A stretch of DNA of 64,000 bases, from the NCBI GenBank assembly GCA_026419785.1, contig JAODTK010000112.1, positions 124,001 to 188,000 of the forward strand, read 5' to 3'. The DNA comes from Sclerodactyla briareus. Lineage: Eukaryota > Echinodermata > Holothuroidea > Dendrochirotida > Sclerodactylidae. Positions 57,185 to 64,000 of this stretch are shown here, one piece after another; the first letter of the stretch is position 1; each line of letters starts with the position of its first letter. Made by a program: the position numbers and the translations under genes. Under the pieces are notes generated by a model. That model saw only the letters and a program-made list of their open reading frames with translations, did not search any database and was not told the origin of the DNA.

Positions 57185-57484
57185 ATAACTCATCGATTCA
57201 TCTGTTCACTCCCGGCACACCATTTCAGTGCGCGCAACTTAACTTCCCATCATGTCCCCCTGGGAACTTCCCAATAGAGTGCAGCCAATACGACACACGC
57301 CTACTTACTCCAAGTCACCTCACAATGTCTCCATTTTTACACGTGGGTAACGTGAAACATTGAAAGACATTCCTTGTTTGGAGGCACTACGGAAAGAAGC
57401 CCTCGGGCTTTTTGTGGGATTCGAAATCACGATCTTTGGACCAGAAGTCTGGAGCTCTGACAACTGAGCTGATCCGCCTCTCCG
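57185..57484 (-). mobile_element. tRNA-derived SINE, copy 2 without tail
   Basis: The minus strand starts GAGGCGGATCAGCTCAGTTG, an A-box head like the 38.3-kb SINE. The body then matches throughout: GCCCGAGGGCTT, TTTCACGTTACCCACGTGT, GGGAAGTTCCCAGGGGGACA and CACTGAAATGGTG. It ends near 57185 before the GTAAAGCGC tail seen in the first copy, so it is 3' truncated or a tail-less subtype. Confidence 0.8.
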
Positions 57485-59157
57485 ATTGTAGATTCAACAG
57501 TTCGTTGTCCCCCAGATAATCGCAAGATCAAAGAAATTCGTTAAATTGGTTGAATTATTAATTGACCATATCGACTACTAGCATCGAACCAGGAATATTA
57601 ATGAACGTATTCGACCGATTTAAGCGGTTTTCCTATATATGGTACGTGTCCAATATGTTCGCGGAAGGATGGAACATACAATTATGCACAACGTATCAAT
57701 CAGAAATACGATATTTCTATTCTTGCCCTCAAATGTTAGGTATATGCCGAAACCATTTAATCAATTTATGAACACTTCATGGATTTACACAATGCTAAGA
57801 TGAAACAACAGGGGATTATTTGTGATTGACGTGGCGTGCGAAGTAGTGAGGTGCGGCACAAAACGTTACTTTCTGTGGGTTATGTTGATCTCAATGTGTG
57901 GGTTGAGTTTGATGAAGTTTCTATCTAGATGTCACATACATATGAGCTGAAGGGTCAGCAATTCCGACCTGAATTAGGACAAGGAACAGACTAATACGTA
58001 TGTGAATGTAAACTTGTTTTACATTGTAAAAATCATTTTACATTATTTCCTACGTCATGTGCACCTTCCCGAATCCCGACCTTCGGCAATTGCAGACGAA
58101 CACACAAGCGCTTGCGCGCCCCGCGAGCATACAAATAATCTCATGACCTGTCATTGAGTTTGATCTTTATCAAGGAAGAACTTGGTATACAGACAACTAG
58201 TTCCATTTACTAGATGTTGTCCATTTGATTCCTTATTAGGCCAATTACGGGCACTAGGATTTTCACGCTGAGTGCGTTATTATTTACATTTTGGTTCCTT
58301 TTGATGGTCTTCTCGGAATTAATCATAGGCACTAATCAATCATAGGCACGAATGGAAATACAATTCATCATTCTAGGCCTTCAGCTGATTTTATCTACTG
58401 GATGAGATACTTGAGAGAGATGATGTGCGATTGAGTCTAAATTCCACGTGACCCAAATGCATCCGGAATGATATATTTTTCCAGTTTGACTTTACAAGGG
58501 TAATGTACGAAGAATCGCAACGCAAATTCGTATTTGTGTTACTGAGAATTGTGTCTATTGAGGTTTGGTTACGCCGCCGCCTTTCTTTGCTCTCCCTAAG
58601 TAACAGCATTGCAAACAAAACCAAACCTTGTAAACTCTCTGTTCAGCTCATTTTCTTATAGAATTGCAAAAAAAGACAAACTACATAAGTATTTAACCAG
58701 GGAAAATCGACAATTATTTAATGCAGGACAAATGATGATTTTATATGGAAAGAGCTAATTGTTGCTTCTAATCCCTCGAGTATAAGTGTAAAATTACAAT
58801 ATTACAACTGGTACTCAGTCATGTACTCATCACAAGGAAATTACTCCTTTGTACTTTTCTGCTATCTCATAATTGAACATAACTTCATCCTGAAATAATT
58901 GGACAGGCGTATGATCAGAAGAAGAGCAAATCAACAATATTAACTCAAATCAGTGGTCATAATAGCTTGAGTACCCAATTCTTTCTACTAAAACATACAC
59001 CACAAGACACAGGACTATATATAAAATATGGAACAACATCAATTATTCAAGAAAATTCAGTCATGAACATTAGAATCTGATAATTTAATCTAGAAAATCA
59101 CAATTTTATTTTCACGAACACAATTATGTGGATTCATGTAGGTATGAGGGGGGGGAT
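57485..59157. other. Unrecognised spacer
   Basis: AT-rich. No domain is seen in frames of up to 77 codons. Confidence 0.45.
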
Positions 59158-59267
59158 GGCGCAACCCGCATAGGGCTTGAATCCTGATGGCGCGCTGGCG
59201 CAACCCTCATGGGCTTGAATCCTTCGAGGGCACGCTGGCGCAACCATCACATGGCTTGAAAAATCCG
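59158..59267 (+). repeat. 39-40 bp tandem repeat, about 2.8 units
   Basis: GGCGCAACCCGCATAGGGCT / GGCGCAACCCTCATGGGCTT / GGCGCAACCATCACATGGCT start the three units at 59158, 59197 and 59237. Each continues TGAATCC..., except that the last loses its end. A GTGTCGG-rich stretch (59327-59412) follows. Confidence 0.85.
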
Positions 59268-60299
59268 ATCATCCAATATGCCCATACTCTAAACCTGTCT
59301 ACACAATACCCAGATATTAAACGCGAGTGTTGGTGTCGGGTGTTGGTGTTTGTGTCGGACCCTTCTGGTGTCGGTGTTAGGCCTCCCACTTCTGATATCG
59401 GTGTCGGTGAATGGGATTATACATACTTCAATTATTCATTAAGCGTGGGACCATAGTCAAACACCATTTCCTGACTTTGCGTCACTGTTATCATTCTAGC
59501 CATAGTGAATAATTGTACCAATTTGATCTGTGCATAGTATTTCATATATATATTTTTTTTATTTTTTTTTATTATTTTTCTTAAGGACAGCCAAGATTTT
59601 AAATGCACAATTTTAAACTGGCTTTCACTTCGTGGCTGACCGACGTCATTAGTGGAGGAGCTGCATGGAGGAGATTGCGGAAGTCCCTAGGCACCGCTAC
59701 CAGTCTACCAGCCTTGGTGTTATAGTGAATACACTGGACAATCCTGATAAGTTCCGATTATCTATTGTGAGCTTGGCTTGATTACACATAGCCCTAGTGG
59801 TATGTAAAATGAGGATCCTATCTATTTCATCCAAAATCCTCCAAGGTCTCTTCAAATATAACGCAAAATCCTCCAAGGTCTCTTCAAATATAACTTAGTT
59901 TCACCCAAGGTCTCTCTGAAAATACCTGTATGGAGTCTCAGGTCGGAAATCATTAGCACTAGTGTGAACACCCTCCTCGTGTATGTACCCTCTTGGTAGC
60001 CCAACGGAGAGGAGGGGGGGATACCTATCACATTGCCTCTGGACTAAGATTATAGACTTGAACTTCTAATAAAGTTCTCCCGTGTACGAAAGTGGTTTCT
60101 TATCAACAAGAAGTTGCGTCTGTGTAGTTTTCATGTGTTATATATTTTTTAGCAGTGACCGATCCTTTCACACCCTTGCCTTTCCTTGCAGTATGAGAAC
60201 ATTAAAACTAACCCAGTATCGGATACATTTTTGGTCTTAGACCGATATACTCAAAAATTGGGTACTACACTCATCTTTCATTTTCCCAACAACCTTTTT
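59268..60299. other. Spacer with a short direct repeat
   Basis: At 59833-59927 an AAAATCCTCCAAGGTCTCTT unit of 32 bases occurs twice in full and once degraded (ACCCAAGGTCTCTC). The remainder is not recognised. Polinton genes other than the polymerase were looked for here and not found. Confidence 0.5.
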
Positions 60300-63200
60300 A
60301 TAATTCGCTGAACAGCGAATTTGTTTTAGGCTAGTAGGGTACTAGTGTCATACATATTACTATCTCTCGCCATATCAGAGTATAAATCTTTAGTTTTAAT
60401 TTCTGAAAGGAGACTATCTGTATCTGTATATAATAAATTAACATTGTCATTGTATTTTGTTAAATTGTGGTAGTAAAAACTCATTAACCATCACTTGCTA
60501 AGATCCAAAATAGCCATACCTACAGTTATTGGTTTATCCAATTTAGTTTTCGTTTTATGCATGTGCACACCACCTAGATCCATCGGAAATATTTTATGAC
60601 TAACATAAGTTGGTTTTGCTATTAGCTTGAGCATTTAGATTCTTCATGCGATTTAACTAACTCCACATCAGTCCTTTTTATAACATTTTCAAATTTTTTC
60701 CAAACACAGCATTGGTCATGAGTTTGAACATGTCTTTCTCGAACGCACTCTTAGCTCATTTGCGGAAAGTTTGTAATTTAATCATGTAGGTAACTTCATC
60801 CAAGAAGATAGTGAAAATTCCAGTATCCTATGGCGTTTTGCAACTTTGAGCCCACGGCTTAGGTATAATTGCAAGTTTCTATAATGCAGTACAAATTTTT
60901 CTTCTTTGTTCATTAGATTAGGAGTTAATTTTTCAATATTGGAGCAGGTGATTCACCCAACAATTGTAGTTGATAATCTAAGAACCACTCCTTTTAAGGA
61001 ATCAAATTTTTGGAGCCAAAGGATAATCATTATTGGATTTATGCAACTCTTTTGGATACTCCAAATCAACTTCTAAATATACCCAACATCAGAATCAGGT
61101 TTCGTGTTTAATATTTATTCCATTTGTTTCGTCACAGCAGTACATTTGAAATTGTTGACTGGTAAGTATGGACTCATAGCCCAACCATACACACATCGCA
61201 TTAAGTAAGGGAATAAAACTGTAGGTTTCGAATTATATTGAGGGTATGTATGATTATTGATTTTGCATACTCTTACAACCATTGAAATGCCACCTCTAAT
61301 ACCTTTCGCTACAAAACAAGTGTTGGTCGATATCAGTGAGTAACTCTAATTCCATTTCAGAATGTTGAAGTAGATCATCCCAACTAAAACCGGGGAGAGT
61401 AAGTAATGAGCAGGTCATAAACGCTGTGAGTTCTAAAGATTTATTTCTTAAAATTATTTCTCAAAAACATCCGCCAATAACAGCCACATCAGTTTTCAGG
61501 TATAGGTCGTGATATTCACCCAAGTTTTTACATTACATAATTTTTCTGTCACCGATCGTAACTCGTTCAAACTTCTACTCGCCATGTTTAAGATCTTCAG
61601 GGTATCGGCCCAAAGTACCTGTCAGACCTGATTGAGCCGTATTGCCTACACGCACTCTGCGTTCGTCCTCTCGAACTATATCATCAAAAAGCAAACGCAT
61701 ACTAAGACTTGGTAAAAAGGCTTTTGTCACGGCAGGACCATCTCTTTGGAAAACTAGCCTACCAGACGACTTCGCGTCGGCCACCAGTGTGACTCCTTCA
61801 AGAAGAAGCTGAAAACTTTCCTTCCGTAACTGTTGACTTTCCCTCTTTCTTAAGCGCTTTGAGGCTTTGAGCAAGGGCGCTATATAAGCACCACATTATT
61901 AGTATTATTACAAAAGTATCCAAACATTTGAGCATGTTCATAATCATCAGTGATGGTTGTAACATTCAACGAACTGTAAATGCTTTTAGGTGGAAGGCAT
62001 TTTTTCTCAAATCTTCAAACTATTCATGGACTCATATGGATATACACCCTTTTTAGTTACCAAGTCAAATTTATTTTCTGAGACCATCTTCCCCCCCCCC
62101 CCCCCCCCCCATAGTTATCTCAGGCATTTTATCGGTATTCTTAACCAAATTGTCTAACGACGAATTGAGGAATTGAAGGGGAGTCTATAAATCTTAATGG
62201 CCCAATGTGAAAGACAAATTTTATTTTCCATATTGTTTGGAATACAACATTTCCCACTGTAGTACAACCGCTTTGCATATATATGAGAGTCATAACCCCT
62301 ACGATTGTGAAAAATGACGGGAATTACAGTTATATCCGGTTGTATTTTTAAATTTAGATTACAGTGATCGTGAGCTGCGCCTCTATATTCTCCCGTGATG
62401 TGACAATGGTCTTTTACAAATTTCCCGTCTGTAAATAAATTCTTTTTACAGATTTGACAATAGTGTTGCACTTTCCATGTCCTCACTTTATCATCCGATG
62501 CAATACATAGTTTTCGAGTTATTCAAACATCTGCTTTAATTTTTTCAGTAGATTTTTCGAGAGATTTTAGAAAATGTTCAGACGCATTTGGTTGTTGGGG
62601 TTGGCCCCTGTATACCTTAGGCTTACCAACTTTTCCATCACATCTTACAATGATGTAACAATAACTAGAAACATCATGTTGTGAGTATTCTGCGTACTTG
62701 TTTTATCGGGATTATCAGCACCCCCCGAAATCTCGGTTAGATTACATTCACAATCAGCATAAATGACATATGGACCCTTCATCCGTCTAGCTTGATTTTG
62801 AAATTAATATGTTTCCACACACCATTTTTTTCTTCAGAGTCTTTAAGTTTTATTTCGCGCCATTCTCAGGCATTACAATTTTTATGCTCTGTCTCCAATT
62901 CCATTACAGTCTTCCTTGTGCCCCTCAAGAAGATCCTCCTTATAAAGAATGTGTAAGCATTTTCGACAAGGATAACATTTGTTCTTGTGTTTGCTTTGAG
63001 CGTTCAATAACAACTGAGACTTTTTATCCCTGTGTAATGATATTTATTATCTTGATCAATGAGCATTAATCAATCTCTTTTGTACTCGGATGAGTCGAAC
63101 TATGATGGGCCCCAACCGCACCACACTTCCCAACCAAATACATCTAGATAAAATCGGTTTTTTTGGTCTTCCTACTTTTGATATTTGTGAAATAGAGTTG

Positions 63201-63450
63201 AGCCTTATATTCAAAATTTAAACAACCATCATCTATGATACTGCTGGGTACTATCTGGTTTTTACATAATGGAAATAGATCACTCTTCAATGCCCACCTT
63301 AACAGTCCATCATCTTATTTTTCACATTAATAATAGCTTTTTTATTTTCAATTTTAAGTAACACAATGTAAGACCCCCATTAAATGGTTGATATCGACAA
63401 TGTTCAGAGTCCAATTTGGACTCTATGACTATAAACACCCGAACTTGATT
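60300..63450 (-). mobile_element. Polinton (Maverick) fossil: DNA polymerase B part
   Basis: On the minus strand, from about 63.45 kb leftwards, are the N-terminal region of a protein-primed family B DNA polymerase with its cysteine/histidine-rich segment (63.1-62.9 kb), the exonuclease-domain entry (near 62.8 kb), a well preserved block around 62.49-62.15 kb containing KDHCHITGEYRGAAHDHCNL, and the palm with the metal-binding YTDTDS motif near 60.4 kb. The order and spelling are those of Polinton polymerases. It is clearly broken, by my estimate at well over ten places, and carries an inserted L2-type LINE tail. Integrase, packaging ATPase, protease, capsid genes and terminal repeats are not visible, though the right end may lie outside the window. 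It is an old insertion. Confidence 0.85.
61565..61912 (+). mobile_element. L2-type LINE 3' end inserted in the Polinton
   Basis: The plus strand encodes a GIGPKYLSDLIEPYCLHALC block, an LWNSLPDD-like segment and an SFKKKLKTFL-like end. It is followed by CTTAAGCGCTTTGAG, GGGCGCTATATAAGCACCAC and ATTATTAGTATTATTA. That tail is shared with the 42.9-kb LINE. It lies antisense within the polymerase region of the Polinton, so it arrived later. It has one or two frame changes and strong 5' truncation. Confidence 0.75.
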
Positions 63451-64000
63451 TGTCCATTTTTCAATCATTTCGGAACTTGCAGATTCTGCTGTGTGTATTT
63501 TAGCATTCAATTCACCCTGGTTTTACAATCACTTTTGGACAGGGTCGAAAATCCCCCTCAACAACATCATAGTTACCATCTGGTTTTTTCTTTTTTATTT
63601 TATTTTCCAAAATTCGTTGAACTTTAAACGTCCTAATTTATATATTCTTCAATCAGTTTCGTTTTTTACTGTGCTTTACATTGTTCAACCATTTTTGTAT
63701 CTAACTTCTTAGTGGATGTTGTTTGGCCCATCCATTACCCAAGTGTATCGATACCCACCAATTCCGACTGTTATCAATATGATTCCTTGTCGTTCAAACC
63801 TTCGCTGGCTTTGAGGTAATCTTTTTTTAATGATCCTCTCTTCCCAATGGTGTCTCTGGTTAAGCAATATTATTGTGTTCACTCATATTATTTCAGATCT
63901 GCATATTTCCATTTAAAAAAGAATAACTGCTTCCGATTTAATTTAATGTCGCCACTATGCTTTTGAGGTAATCTTTTTAATGTATCCTCTCTCCCCAGAT
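63451..64000. other. AT-rich sequence beside the Polinton
   Basis: Lies upstream (minus sense) of the polymerase region. The phrase CTTTGAGGTAATCTTTTTT with ATCCTCTC occurs twice, near 63812-63840 and 63961-63992, about 150 bases apart. No further Polinton gene is recognised before the window ends. Confidence 0.4.

Overview
This looks like about 64 kb of nuclear DNA from a marine invertebrate, most likely a deuterostome of echinoderm, hemichordate or cephalochordate grade. That assignment is an inference from repeat content: L2/CR1-type, Rex1/Babar-type and R2/NeSL-type LINEs, a tRNA-derived SINE with an L2-like tail, a Polinton fossil, dispersed 'AGGTCA'-rich repeats and long microsatellites. 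There is no operon structure, no long ORF (the longest is 171 codons and lies in repeat DNA) and no recognisable conserved host gene. The window reads as a gene-poor or intronic region filled with old transposable-element debris.

Layout. 1-2.9 kb: nothing recognised. 2.9-7.8 kb: three CR1-like LINE remnants. 8.5-10.3 kb: an AGGTCA-type repeat, long CA and AT microsatellites and a (TTAC)n LINE tail. 11.4 kb: a neat 20-bp minisatellite. 12.4-15.95 kb: two head-to-tail pieces of an R2/NeSL-type LINE, where the C-terminus of one copy lies just upstream of the start of the next. 16.6-20.8 kb: several open blocks flanked by plausible splice sites, mostly on the minus strand, which are the best candidates for real host or domesticated exons. 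20-34 kb: scattered LINE tails, a perfect AT palindrome, a duplicated C-rich segment, a pair of head-to-head RFX-like X-boxes and an L2 tail.

34.7-49.1 kb is the densest part. Two blocks (34.7-38.8 and 43.3-47.7 kb) share the same non-coding modules and the same LINE family in nearly the same order, at an offset of 8.5-9.1 kb. A full tRNA-derived SINE sits only in the first. Between the blocks lie two truncated minus-strand L2/CR1 LINEs and a plus-strand L2 LINE. A Rex1/Babar-type LINE with a (TTAC)n tail follows at 47.7-49.1 kb.

49-60 kb is mostly unrecognised sequence with a short hAT-like MITE (perfect 11-bp terminal inverted repeats), SINE pieces, microsatellites and small tandem repeats. 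60.3-63.5 kb holds the DNA polymerase B part of a decayed Polinton on the minus strand, interrupted by a younger plus-strand L2-type tail.

The elements do not work together as a pathway. What ties them together is insertion history: tails shared between LINEs and SINEs, LINEs inserted into older elements, and local duplication of a repeat block.
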